From Impatiens glandulifera (Eukaryota; Streptophyta; Magnoliopsida; Ericales; Balsaminaceae), in assembly GCF_907164915.1 (NCBI RefSeq), contig NC_061867.1, forward strand, positions 47,960,242 through 48,024,241: a stretch of 64,000 nt of DNA, written 5' to 3'. A model generated the notes under the pieces. That model ran no database searches, was not told the origin of the DNA, and saw only the letters and a list, made by a program, of their open reading frames with translations. This document shows positions 35,184-46,930 of this stretch, piece after piece (within the stretch, counting starts at the first letter, position 1; each line of letters begins with the position of its first letter). Made by a program: the position numbers and the translations under genes.

Positions 35184-35400
35184 TATATAATGATGCTTAA
35201 TTTCAAAATTATCCAGAATGCTAGGTTGAGAGCTGTAGTTAATTTGGATATATATGTGAGAGTAAATTGATACTTGGGTCGAATTGTGGGTTGACCCGTC
35301 CATAAACTTAAAATGGTTAAAAATAAAATTTAAAATGCTATATGTATTTTTCGAACTTGCAACCTAACAAAACAAGTGCAACTCTTTAACCAATAAGTAT
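35184..35400 (+). repeat. Continuation of the Helitron-derived unit interrupted by hAT
   Basis: After the duplicated tatataat, the family sequence resumes with tgatgcttaatttcaaaatt, gttaatttggatatatatgt, gttgacccgtccataaactt and tcgaacttgcaacctaacaa and stops near 35400, where a different repeat begins. Confidence 0.8.
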
Positions 35401-35404
35401 AATG

Positions 35405-37110
35405 TCCGATGTCAAATAGATAGAAGGGTCAAGGGGACCCCAATCACGGTCAACAAACATGGGATGCCCTTCATCGACCGAAAGAACTCCCAAGTGTGAA
35501 TCCGCGATTTCTCCTTTTTTCTCGAGTGACAATGGTTATAGTAGGCTACAAGCCATTTTTGGGAAAAAATAACTTTCTCATTTCAACATTGTTTTCTTCC
35601 GTTCAAAAAGGGATATTATCACGAAAAGACCATGATCATTTCTCTTAGGATCTTGCAAGATTTGAGGAATCTGGTAAAATAAATTTGGTCAATAAATTTT
35701 TGGCCAACTTATAGAAAATTGAGAATTGGGGATTGTTGAATGCTTGACTCAAGGTAGGGCGCCTTTAAAATTTTTTGGACATCATTCGAGCAAGGGAGAG
35801 AGAAAGAGGAGGAACCTGAAAACTAAAATCACCATTGTTGAAGTTTTGAAGCTTTCAGATGTTTTAATTTTGAAATAAAAAACTTTGATTAGTTGCGGGA
35901 TCAATTGGAGCTTGTACCTGGACTCATTTGTAACGCGTGTAAGCTTCTAAACATCTTCCATTCATCATGTAATATCATTATTTTTCAAAAATCCGATAAT
36001 GAAGAAATTGTAACGCGTGTAAGCTTCTAAACCTCTTCCATTCATCATGTAATGTCATGATTTTCCAAAAATCCGATAATGAAGAAAAATAATATTAAGG
36101 TGTTTTTGCTTCCCATTCCTTGATTTAATGATGTAGTTATATTCTAAATGCAGGGTATAACGAATCTAGTAGTTTTGTTTGGATGCTTGTAACAAACTAA
36201 AATCGAAAAACTTAATTTCAAAATTTTGAATTCTATTGTACAAATTTTGTTTTGAGTTACATTGTTGTTAGTTCGTTCTAAATATGGTAGACATGTTCTG
36301 AATGCATTTTAAGAACGTTTAGTACAAGGAAAAATGACCAAAGTCTCTATTTTAAAAAATATCTATTTGACTTATATATAAGTTTTCGATTTCTATATTC
36401 ATGGTTGTCATTGTGTTCGAATCAGGATTGGAAAGATGTATAATGTATTGTATATTAATCTAGGATTGCAAAGGGATTGATTTAGATTCGAAAAATAAAT
36501 AAATCAGTTCCTAAAATATGTTGATGTGTTGGATTTAAGAATGACTAAGTATCTCGACCCTAGCCTAGTTTCGATCGAGTTAACCAATCAACAACCGATA
36601 ATTGCAACTTGTTTTCTGACCGAAGAACTAGGCTAATCATCTCACCGATAAAATTATGATGGTGACCAGAGAAACAAGAGATCGACTTAGAGAGTTAAAC
36701 GCTTGGTAACCTCAAGTTCTAAAAAAAGAAAAAAATGCGGAGGGTAGGGTTTAAAGTGAGGTCATCCCAGGAACATGCCCACACCTAGAGCTTCTGCACC
36801 ATCACACCTTATCTTTATAATCAACTTTCTTATTATCTGAAACCTCCTCATTTACCATAAAAAACAAAAATAGTGCTTCATAGGATTCGAACCTAAGACT
36901 TCTAGTCCCTCCCTAATGACTAGGCCACCGACCATCTAAGTTAGGGCCACACATGTATCTAGACCCGAATGTCTACTCACGGTCACGTACAAGTGCTTAG
37001 ACCTGCCTACTATTCGGCCTGCCCATCTGACCTTAAGCCCCATTTTTTGTTATTAATTGTTACAATTTCTTTATTTTTTCTTTTAGTTGCTCTTCTTGGA
37101 CACGAGTAGA
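35405..37110 (+). repeat. Dispersed repeat family R, copy 1
   Basis: Landmarks shared with other copies in the window: atgggatgcccttcatcgac, gttatagtaggctac, cgttcaaaaaggga, cattcatcatgtaat, gagttacattgttgttagtt, attgtgttcgaatcaggatt, gtatattaatctaggattgc and gtctctattttaaa. Copy 2 is at about 40020-41370. A 79-bp internal tandem duplication lies at 35929-36086. No protein could be recognised in it. The class of element is uncertain. Confidence 0.75.
36880..36945 (-). repeat. tRNA-like (SINE-head-like) segment in repeat R
   Basis: On the minus strand a GGTTCGAATCC box (B-box consensus) lies about 30 bases after GGTGGCCTAGTCATTAGG, an A-box-like block. This is the internal RNA polymerase III promoter arrangement of tRNAs and tRNA-derived SINEs. 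No acceptor stem or cloverleaf can be closed, so it is not a functional tRNA. Related, more decayed copies are at 42022-42085 and 47816-47875. Confidence 0.5.
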
Positions 37111-37538
37111 AGCTCTCATCCGTATTGATTTGTGTGTATCAGAATAATCATAAGAAATTTTTTTATATGCCTTATATAATCAAGCGAAATTCCATTTTAC
37201 TGCAACGAGAAAATAAAAAATAAAATATCAAAGAAAATAAATTTAAAAAGGTAAATAAAAACTTATTAGATATCAAAACCAAATGTATCTGACAAGTGCT
37301 GCCTACAATTGAATTTGAATAAATGACTATCGCCTTATGAAAGCAATACTTTAACTAAGACCTAAATATTATATAATAATTGTAGTAAATGAAATATCTT
37401 TAAGTGAATATATAGAGAAAAACTATTTAGCACATAAAAAACCTACATGTAAAAAAAAATTTACAGATAAAATATATCATAATATGTATAATAGTGAGGG
37501 AGTATGGAACAAAAAAATCCACTTGGTAAATGGTAGAA
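37111..37538. other. AT-rich spacer
   Basis: No gene or repeat recognised. It ends with the target site of the LINE insertion. Confidence 0.4.
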
Positions 37539-37550
37539 ATGTTACATAAA

Positions 37551-39912
37551 CATTTTTAGGAAAACTCAAGGAAGAGAGAGAAAAACTCTGGAGATTTTAG
37601 GTTTTCGGCGAAAATTCCGGCAGTAAATTCTCTCACCACGAATAGACGAATAGCACGAACGGCACGAACGACATGATCGACACGAACATCACGATCGGTA
37701 CGATTTGAACGATATCAAGGTCACGGATCGCTTATTGTTGCACAATCGGCACAATGGACACAATTAGCACGGTATCAGTTCTAATTGCTAGGTCAGTTAT
37801 TCATCTACAGAGCTTGGTTGGAAGATTAGAGTTTCTAGTTTACCCTATTATGTATAGTTAGAGTTTCTAGTATACCATATTCTGTAATTGCTCTTCTCAA
37901 TTGCTTTGTTGCTTTGTTTTGTTATTCATTAAAATGGGAAGAAAGAAAAACAATAGGTATAAGGAAGTCAAAGAATTTGTAATGGAAGGTTTAAGGGAGG
38001 TGTCTGAAAAAAAAATTGATATGATTGCTGAAGAAATAATCTAGGAAAAATAAGAATGCAACAAAGGTAAAGAACCAATTGCTGTTAAAAATTCTGAAGA
38101 AAATATTGCAGGAAAAAATAGGGGAAGAAAAAAGTAATTTGGAATGTTGGTTATAATGAAAAAGTCAACCTGTTTGGTCTTAAAACCATATTACCAAACT
38201 CCTAATGCATGCTAAGAATGGTGAAATCACAATCAGTAAAGAGAAAGCTCAGCAAATAACAGTCCAACTCAATATTCATTATCTCCAAGACTGTAATTTA
38301 CTAAAGAAAACAGAATATGAGGAAATAGTTAAATGGTCAGTTGATACAATGAAGGAGCTGATGAAGGCTCTCAAAACCAAGACCTACACTCTCAGGAGTA
38401 ATTCAACATGGAAAGTCAACGAGGTATGGAAGAATAAAACAAAAAAGAAATTTGAAGATCATGCCTACAAAGAAAAAATCTACTTGGGGGATATCCAAAC
38501 AAAGACAGAGGTACTCAACTCTCCTTTTGAATTCAAACTGCCTTCTAAAGTAGATGAGAAATGTATTGAAGACTGAGAGTTTGTAGTGGTTGGAAACTTT
38601 ATTGGGAAAAATAGAGTATCATTCCTAACTACCAAAGAGACTCTAATTAAATAGTGGGGAGAAAAGAGGCTTGAAAAAGTTTCTATAAATATACATGATC
38701 TCTACTTCTTGCAGTTCAAAAAGGGCTCAAATCTGAAAGAAATCTTAGAGAAAGGGCATACTTACATAGGATCAAATTGCATGAAGTTGGAAAAATGGTT
38801 AGAAGAGATGAATCTACAAAGCAAACCAAACAAAACAGCCCTGATTTGGTTCAAGTTTTGGAACATTCCAGCCCATATGTACAATGCTGAAGCAATTAGT
38901 CATTTTGAAAATACAATTGGGAAACCATTATATATGGACCTAATAACTGAAGGAGGAGAGCACTTGTCATTTGCTAGAATTAGCATTGAAGTTCATCCTA
39001 GGAGTGTCTTGCCAATGAAAATGGCAGTTATTGACAGAAAAGGAAAGCACAATGTCATGGAGATCTCTTATGAATAGAAACCAAAGAGGTGTACTTTCTG
39101 TAATACTTTCCTGCACAATAAATGTGATAAAATTAAAGAAGAATAGAAGAAAAACCAGAAAAGTCAGGAAGTAGAAAATAAAAAGAAAGAAACAGAGAAG
39201 GCCAAACTCAAAGATCAAACAGTTGTAGAAGAAAGCAAGAAGGATTCTAGGAAAAAGGAAAATAGTGAAGGAAAGAAAGTAAAAGGAATCAAGGTGAAGA
39301 GGAAAAAAAATCTATAATGCGAAGGATCAGGATGGAAATGGAAGATGAACCTCAAATTATTGTTGAGGAATAAACTCAAGAGGAAGACACCCAATATTTC
39401 AAAGCTGAAACAAAAAATTCAAAAGCCGATAAAGAAGATTCCAAAACCGATGTGGAGTCTAAAGCTGAAGCCGAAAATAAGGAAGATAAAAACACAAAAA
39501 TTCAAGTTGAAGATAACAAATGTAAAATCCCTGAAATTCTCAAAAATAATTATTTCTATCAAATCAGAACGGGCTCGTACAAAGAGAGAATTCAAAATGA
39601 GAAAAAATAATACTCATCATCCTCTTCAATACAATCTCCTTACATCGTCAGAGGAAGAGGAAAGGAAAGAAGGCCTCTCAATGAAGATAGATGGCATGCG
39701 AAAATCCCAGGCTGAGATAGTTATGTTTGAATGTAGTTTTTTTTGTTTGTAATCTCTGTTTTTTTAGAATGTATGAATGCTACTAATTTGTTTTTTAGGG
39801 TCTTTTGATTGTCATCCTTAATCATAGCTAGGGTTTGTCTAGCTTTGATTTATGACCCTCCCACTTTTGGGATTTTAATGAAATGGATTTTAACCGTTTT
39901 CCAAAAAAAAAC
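37551..39912 (+). mobile_element. LINE derivative with ORF1 remnant only
   Basis: The insertion is flanked by the 12-bp duplication atgttacataaa (37539-37550 and 39913-39924) and ends in a poly-A tail (39903-39911). The element has a 5' leader, an ORF1 remnant and a 3' UTR, but no endonuclease or reverse-transcriptase sequence. It is therefore an internally shortened or non-autonomous LINE that would have needed enzymes in trans. The target duplication and tail support insertion by target-primed reverse transcription. Confidence 0.85.
37934..39600 (+). pseudogene. LINE ORF1 (DUF4283/zinc-knuckle type), decayed
   Basis: The protein can be followed in pieces. The start MGRKKNNRYKEVKEF (37934) reaches a TAG at 38042. 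A frame change leads to 38205-38576, and the same frame continues after TGA (38574) and TAG (near 38652) through 38709-39077. The part LIWFKFWNIPAHMYNAE resembles the DUF4283 RNA-binding region of plant LINE ORF1/gag-like proteins. It is followed, past another stop, by CTFCNTFLHNKC, a damaged CCHC zinc knuckle, and then a Lys/Glu-rich tail. Several stops look like G-to-A changes of Trp or Gln codons, as expected after methylation-driven decay. Confidence 0.7.
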
Positions 39913-39924
39913 ATGTTACATAAA

Positions 39925-41370
39925 TTAAATAAGTTTAAAAATACAAATTATGTGTATCAATTAATTTAATTGTGTTTATGTCTTTGTTTTGTAGATTTAA
40001 CAAAAACATGTCAAACAGGGTGTAAACACAACATGACATCTAGATCCTAAAAGGATTTAGACAATGGCATGGCACTGTGCACAGTCAAGAACCTAGGCCC
40101 GGTGGTCAAGGAAGAAGGCCCAAGAACAAATAGATGGAATGATAAGGGGACTCAGTCATGGTCAAGAAACGTGGGACACCCTCCAAAGACCGAAGGAACG
40201 CCCATGATCGATTAACGATTTTGCCTTCTTCTCTAGGTGACAAAAGTTATAGTAGGCTACGATCCAATTTTGAAAAAAAAACAACTTTCTCATTTCAGTA
40301 TCATTTTATTTCGTTCAAAAAGGGAAATGGTCACGAAAAGAACGTGATCATTTCTCCTAGGATCTTGCAATATTTGAGAAACCAAGCAAAGTCAATATTG
40401 CCAATGTACTTTTGGCCAAATTTCAGAAAATTGAGAAAATGGGGTTATTGGATGTTTGGCTCAAGGTAAGGTCTCATTAACCATTTTTGGATATCATTTC
40501 GAGCAAGAGAGGAGAAGAAGAAGTAAGGAGAAGCTCGAAAACTATAATCACCATTGTTGAGACTTTGAAGATTTTAGATGTTTAAGTATTGAAGTAAAAA
40601 ACTTGTATTTGTTGTGGGATCGATTGGAACTTGTTCGTGGACCAATTTGTAATGTGTGAAAGCTTCTTAAACATCTTTCATACATCATGTAATGTCACGA
40701 TTGTTCAAAAATCTAATAATGAAGAAAAATGGAATTCATGTATTTTTGCTTTCTATTCCTCGATTTACTAATGATGTTTTATTATGAATGTGAGGTTTAA
40801 TAAATCTAGTTTTGTTTGGATGCTTGAAATAAACCAAAAACGAAAAACTCAGTTTCAAAATTTGAAAATTCAGATGTGCAAGATTTGTTTTTGAGTTACA
40901 TTGTTGTTGGTTCGTTCTAAATATGGTAGGCATGTTCTAAATGCATTTTAAGAATATTTAGTACAAGGAAAAATGACCAAAGTCTCTATTTTAAAAAATC
41001 ACTATGTAACTTTTATAAAAAAAACGATTTCTATATTCATGCTTGTCATTGTGTTCGAATCGGGATTGAAAAAATGTGTAATGTATTGTATATTAATCTA
41101 GGATATCACAGTGATTGATTCAGATTCAGAAAATAAATAAAGGAATTACAGAAAATTTTCAATGTGTTTGATTTGAGAATGACCAAGTGTCTCGACCCTG
41201 ACCTAATTGTCGACCAAGAAAACCAATCAATGATCGATAGTTTCCACTTGTTTTATGACCTAAGAACTAGGCTAATCATCCGCCCGATAAAATTCTGATG
41301 GTGACCGAAGAAACAACTGGTCGACTGAGAAAGTTAAGCGCCTGACGACCACAAGTTTAAAAAATAAAAA
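39925..41370 (+). repeat. Dispersed repeat family R, copy 2
   Basis: It shares with copy 1 the series cgtgggacaccct-like, gttatagtaggctac, cgttcaaaaaggga, catcatgtaatgtcacga, gttacattgttgttggttcg and gtatattaatctaggat, in the same order. It extends further upstream (from about 40020) than copy 1. The clause gaagaactaggctaatc followed by cgaccgataaaattatgat (or near variants) recurs in every copy. Confidence 0.72.
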
Positions 41371-42970
41371 GGGGGAAGGAAATGTTCTAAATTGTTGTTG
41401 GTTCGTTATAAATATGTTAGGCGTATTTTAAATGCATTTTAAGAACATTCATTACAAGGAAAAATGACCAAATTCTCTATTTAAGAAAATCACTATTTGA
41501 CTTTTATAAAAGTTTTCGATTTCTTTATAAATGGTTGTCATTTTGTTCGAATCGGGATTGGAAAAATGTACAATATATTGTATATTAATCTAGGATTGCA
41601 CAGTGATTGATTCAGATTTGAAAAATAAACAAATTAATTATTGAAATCTTTGATGTGTTGGATTTTAGAATGACCAAGTGTCGACCCTAGTCTGGTTGTC
41701 GATCGAGAAAACCAATCAATGACCGATAGTTGTGACTTGTTTTATGACCTAAGAATTAGGCTAATTGTCCGACCGATAAAATTCTGATGGTGATCGAAGA
41801 AACTTGTGGTCGGCCAAGAAAGTTAAGCATCCGACGCCCACAAATTAAAAAAATAAAAATAAAAAAGGGGAAGGGCAGGGTTCGAAGTGCGGACATCCTT
41901 CATAGAGAGCATGAACATGTACACACCTAGGACCACTGCGCCAACACACCTTCTCTTTATCATCGACTTGCCTACTATGTGAACCTCTACATTTACCAGA
42001 CAAAAACAAAACATAGTGCCTCATAGGATTCGGACCTAAGACTCCTAGTCCCTCTCTAATGACTACTCCACAGACCATCTGAGTCAAGACCACACATGCA
42101 TCCACACCTAAATGCCTACCGGGGTTAGCCCACGCCTAAGTATTCAGCCAACCTATGTGACCTTAATCCCCATTTGTTTCACTAATTGTTACAATTTCTT
42201 TATTTTTGCTTTTAGTTTCTCTAATTAATTTTTTTTAAATCCCCAAAAGTTATAAAACTCCAAAAAATAGTACTTCTAACTAAAATAAATATTTTGATAA
42301 GGGTATGTTACTTTATTTATTTCAAACTAAAATTTTATTTATTTTTTAGGTACCCCTTTTTCTCATCGCTACTTGATTACATATATTTTCATTTTTTTTT
42401 AATTTTAGACTTAGGATTTATGACAATAACAAACACATGTTTGTAGAAACAGATAGATACCAAACTAGACACATGTTTAATTTGAATTTATCCTTAGACG
42501 CATTAATAAGACGTAATACATAAATAAGGTGTAAAATAATATTTTTAAATGTCCAATAGTTTAAAGTAGAGAGCGTCATGTGACGGGCTTGTGAGACATA
42601 ATGTCGATACCTTTTCTCATTTGTAATCAAGCACCGAACAAGGAATATAATCTATAAAATGTGTTTGTACACGCTAAATATATTTTTTTTCATAATTTCT
42701 AGAGAAACAAATTATGTGGAGACTATAAAACGATCAAAACTAGTCCAAAACAAAACTCTTTACGCGAATTCTAATTGCGCCTAACGTTTTAGTTTGTCGT
42801 CGAGTCGAAGAAAGGTAAATTATAGAGCAACGATTATTGAGCGTGATACGCGATACTCTAAAGGACATGATTTGGGCGTTAAAATACTAGTCCAATATTT
42901 CAAGTTGTATCATAGTATATTCCTACCTCTTTTTACTATCATATTTATTGAATTATCACTACATTTTGTC
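41371..42970 (+). repeat. Dispersed repeat family R, copy 3 (long 3' part)
   Basis: It begins with ttgttgttggttcgttataa and matches copy 5 (47340-48780) for more than 1.4 kb: agaactaggctaat-like, ggttcgaagtgcgg-like, cctcataggattcg, aattgttacaatttctttat, caaactagacacatgttta, gtgagacataatgtcgatac, ctagtccaaaacaaaac and tttattgaattatcactac. On the minus strand, GGCGCAGTGG (41933-41942) and TTCGAACCCTG (41876-41886) make another tRNA-like box pair. No coding region recognised. Confidence 0.7.
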
Positions 42971-45900
42971 TTAGTATCTGTAATCCCCAGAAAAAAAAAA
43001 TACCTTTTGTATTAGGGTTTTGCAGAAAAACTCGAGGTTCAAGAAATTCAACCTCGGTTTGAATGTCAAGAATTTTATTTTTAAAATAAAACATTATTTA
43101 AAAGATTTTTTTAATAATTCTTAACCGCTTTTGAAATTATTTAAAAATAATTAATTTCGAGGTTAAATTTTAAATAATTCGGGAATTTACGGTGATCAAA
43201 TCACAATTTGATTTTTTAAGAAATCCTTTAGTTTAAATTAATTAAACATAATTAATTTACAAGATTATTTATTTTGAAATAGAGTCGCCAATTAATTTTT
43301 GAAAATCAATAAAAGTTAGCATGTGTGTATAAATGTATTGACTAGAGTTTCTTTTAGTTTGTAGTTTGGTGATATTCGGGAAATGACTTTCGCGCTTCAT
43401 CCTCTATACCCGTTTTAAAACGGTCTCTACTTATAAATTTTGCTTTTGAAAGTCGGTTGTATCATGTTTTATTTTTACAGATTATACTTTCGATCCTAAG
43501 CATTGCATAAGGTTTGTGCGTTATTTCAAATATTGCAACAATAATATTTAAAATACTAGTACATATTGCTGATGTCGTTGACTTAAGGAGGAATACCTAA
43601 AGAACACCAGTCATTTTTAAAGACATTAGAGTTTAAACATAAATCCTAATCAAGCCTTTATCGAAATATTTTGCAGAAATATCCCAAAAATATTTTCAAA
43701 AGTATTTTCTAATTTTTCGGGATTTTTAGAAAATAATTTGAAGTTCCAAAATTAAAAAAATAATTTTTCGATTTTGAAAAGTTGAACCAAACAGGCCTTA
43801 GAACAGGAGTCCTAGGCCTTGGGTTCGTTTTTGTGGGTCGAGGTCTAAAAAACCTCGATTCAGGTCAAGGCTCGGGATCTTCGGTCGGAGTATCGAAGTC
43901 CTTCGGTCTAGGTGCTAAGGACTATTAGTATTTGTCTAAGATCCTCGGTTTGGGTGTATAAACCCACTGATCCTAGTTTAGCTCTAGGTTAAGTTCATTC
44001 GTCTGAATGTATGAATGTATGAATCCACCAGTCTTGGGTTATCTCTAGACTAAGTTCATCAGTCCTAGGTTGGGGAATACTCGGTCCTAGGTTAAACCTC
44101 TCAGTTCTTGATTAAAATCCTCGGTTAGACCTCTTGGTCCTAGCTCAAGAACATCGGTCGGACATCTCGGTCCTAGCTAAAGAACATCGATCGGACCTCG
44201 GTCTTGGGTCTCGGTCCTAAGTCTCGGTCCTATAACAAGCCTTAGTCCTCAAGAACACCAAAGTTCATTTTTTAAAATTTGATTTTTTTACTTGGATTCT
44301 TCCATCCAAGGTTTGGGTAGCTTTACAAAGCTCCTAGGAACATGTTGATCATTATTTGAAGGTACCAATCAACCTGGATGATGATCAAAATTTTCAAAAC
44401 AGTTTGTGATCAAAATTTGAGTTTTTGATTTTAAAGTTGTTTTGAGGAGAAATGAGCTACACAATAACTTCATTGTATCTCATATACTTAATTGATACCA
44501 AAACAATAATACTAGCTCTTCGTTTTGACCAGATTAAGAACTCAAAATTTTCAATTATTTTGAATTTTTTGATTTTAATTAAACATGATCGGAATGGATC
44601 AAACATGATCCAAATAGTTGCCCAACATCATTATAATCTTGTTGGGATGTTTTTTAGGTTGTGAATCAAGAGAATAAGCCCAAACAACAAATACCTTTTT
44701 ATATTTCAAAATTAAAATTTTTGTTTTTCTATTTTAGGATGATTGATTGTCTCTAACCTATTCAGAAAGTTCATAAATGATCTTAGGATCAATATCCAAT
44801 CATAAAACACCATAAACAACATACATAATAGCTTATGCAATTTGAAATATAAAAATTTCAAATTCAAATTGTAAATATGAATTAGAGGGTGATTGGAACC
44901 TTACCAAGGATTGGAGAGCACTCTTTAATCCTTAAGGAAGCTTCTGGGATTCTCAGATCCAAGCTTTAAGGCTTTAAACAGATTTTCGAAAAATCCAGAA
45001 ACTTTGAGCTTCAATGAAGGATTTTTTGTAAATCGCGATTTAAAGGTGGAGATTGAATTCATTCCCTTCAGAATTGTTCAAGGGGACTATTTATAACATC
45101 CTTGAGTCGGTTGGATGACTCAAGTGGACTGAATCAGCCAGAAGCCATTAATGACATTTTGGGTGTTCTTGAGTAAACTTGTCGAAATATGGATGAATCA
45201 TCCCTATGGTTGTAGGAAAAATGATCACCGTTGTAGGGTGATCATTTTGGCCTTTAAATTAGCCGAAATGGTTGATTATAGGATTAGTTCTAAGTTGGCA
45301 AAATCGAAGACGAATCTTCATCCTTATCTTCGCGGTGTCACGATGAAGAATACGACCGGAGGCCAAAATGAAGTCGTTTTTCACACGTTTTGGCATTCCG
45401 TCAGCAATCCGTCAAGGCGTCGTTGCGTTTGGGCGTTTTTGACTAACGGGGCTAACGTCCATTTAGTTGATCCGGTTCCTCGTGAGCGCACGCTCCCTCT
45501 ACTACAACGAGCTATGTGGGCGCGCTTGGAGCGTTGGATGACAATTCAGTGCTCCTTTAACTTCGGCTGTAACTTCTTCTTCCGATTTTGTCTACACCCG
45601 ATTACTAATTTATTTTTATCTTAAAACTTTAAGGGTTGGTTTGAAATTGATTTTTCTTTCACCATTTTGGCTTTAATTTTGATCTTTTTAAATACACAAA
45701 ATATTAGAATAAATATGACAAATATTTTATCAATTTATTTTATTTTATTTTTGCATATTTTTAGGGTTAAGTAAATAATTTTGGGAGATGAAATATGTAC
45801 CTCATTTCATCCTAAATTATTTATTTTAATCTCTGAATTTTTCTAAAATTATTTTAAGAAAAATGAGTACAACATTTACCCCCAAATAATTTTATTTTTA

Positions 45901-46930
45901 TTATTTTTACCATTTTCTTTAATTAATTAGGTTTTAATTATCACAATAATTAGTCTAATTAATTGTTTTAATTGGTTTGACAATGGGGTTAATTATTTTA
46001 ATTTTATTTATTCAAAAATAAATCAAAATAATCATTTTAATCTTATAAATTGGTGTGTATATTTTTAGTGCTTATAGAGTGCCCCTCTCGAATCGATTTT
46101 GAATATAACAAACTAGTTTTGAAAACGTTGATTCGAGTATGACATCTAACACTAGGTTATGTAGTCCAATTTATAATGAGGGGGTTTAGAAAGATATAAC
46201 ATGTATCGTGATGATTATTAGAGTGACATGGTGATGATGTGCATAGTAATTCGTCAAGGTGATTCCAAGCGTTGTTGTAGGGATCTTTCATTGATGATTA
46301 TCTTAACAAGGATAACTTATGGGGAATATTATTTTACATAACTCAACAAAGTACCTGTAAAATATATGGGATAATGATAAAAATATTATCATAGGTATTA
46401 AAACATCAATTCTTATCTTAGCATGAATATCAACATATTATTCAAGATACTCATGTACAAAAGGCTAAAAGTTATTGTCATGAGATATGCTGGGAACATA
46501 AAAGTTATAACAACGTTTCATGTGAGTTACTAACAAGTAACATTTTTAGGATGATCATTAGACCATTAACGAATAAGTCTTGGGTGAGAGCTAATAAGCT
46601 TACTTATGGGGTTTATTAACAAGTAATGCATCGTGTGATCATGTATATATATGATCATGGTACTATCCACAAATAGATTTACCGAGAGAGTTAACAAACT
46701 TTCCGGAAAGACCACTCACAAATGAGGTATAAAACAATCACATATAAACGATCATAGTGTTATCAACATATAGACTTTTGTGGATTAATAAGAGAAGATC
46801 TATTTGGAAACTTAGGATTTTATTGGCGTACATATCGAGAGATAGGGTTTGCTTGAGTACCTTATCAAGAGATATGGTTTGGTTACCTATTAGTGATAGA
46901 GTTTTGGGAATTTGGTTGTACATGTTTTGA
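42971..46930. other. Degenerate LTR-retrotransposon-like DNA, unassigned
   Basis: This 4-kb stretch is less AT-rich than its surroundings and carries sequence types I associate with plant Ty3/gypsy LTR relics: gagtcgccaattaa (43283), cccgttttaaaacggtctct (43410), a GC-richer block at 45290-45590 and gtgcccctctcgaatcg (46079). That association is from general memory. No primer-binding site, polypurine tract or polymerase ORF was found. The open frame at 45151-45624 (157 codons) shows no domain and lies over the GC-rich block. Confidence 0.35.
43840..44240. repeat. Degenerate minisatellite with ctcggtcctag core
   Basis: The words ctcggtcctag, cctcggtt, tctcggtcctaagt and gaacatcggtcgga recur at irregular spacing, densest at 44075-44230. 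No regular period can be fixed by eye. Confidence 0.6.

Noticed and set aside
36880..36945. A real tRNA gene
   Set aside because: A and B boxes are present but no acceptor stem or cloverleaf can be formed; a tRNA-derived repeat is the better reading.
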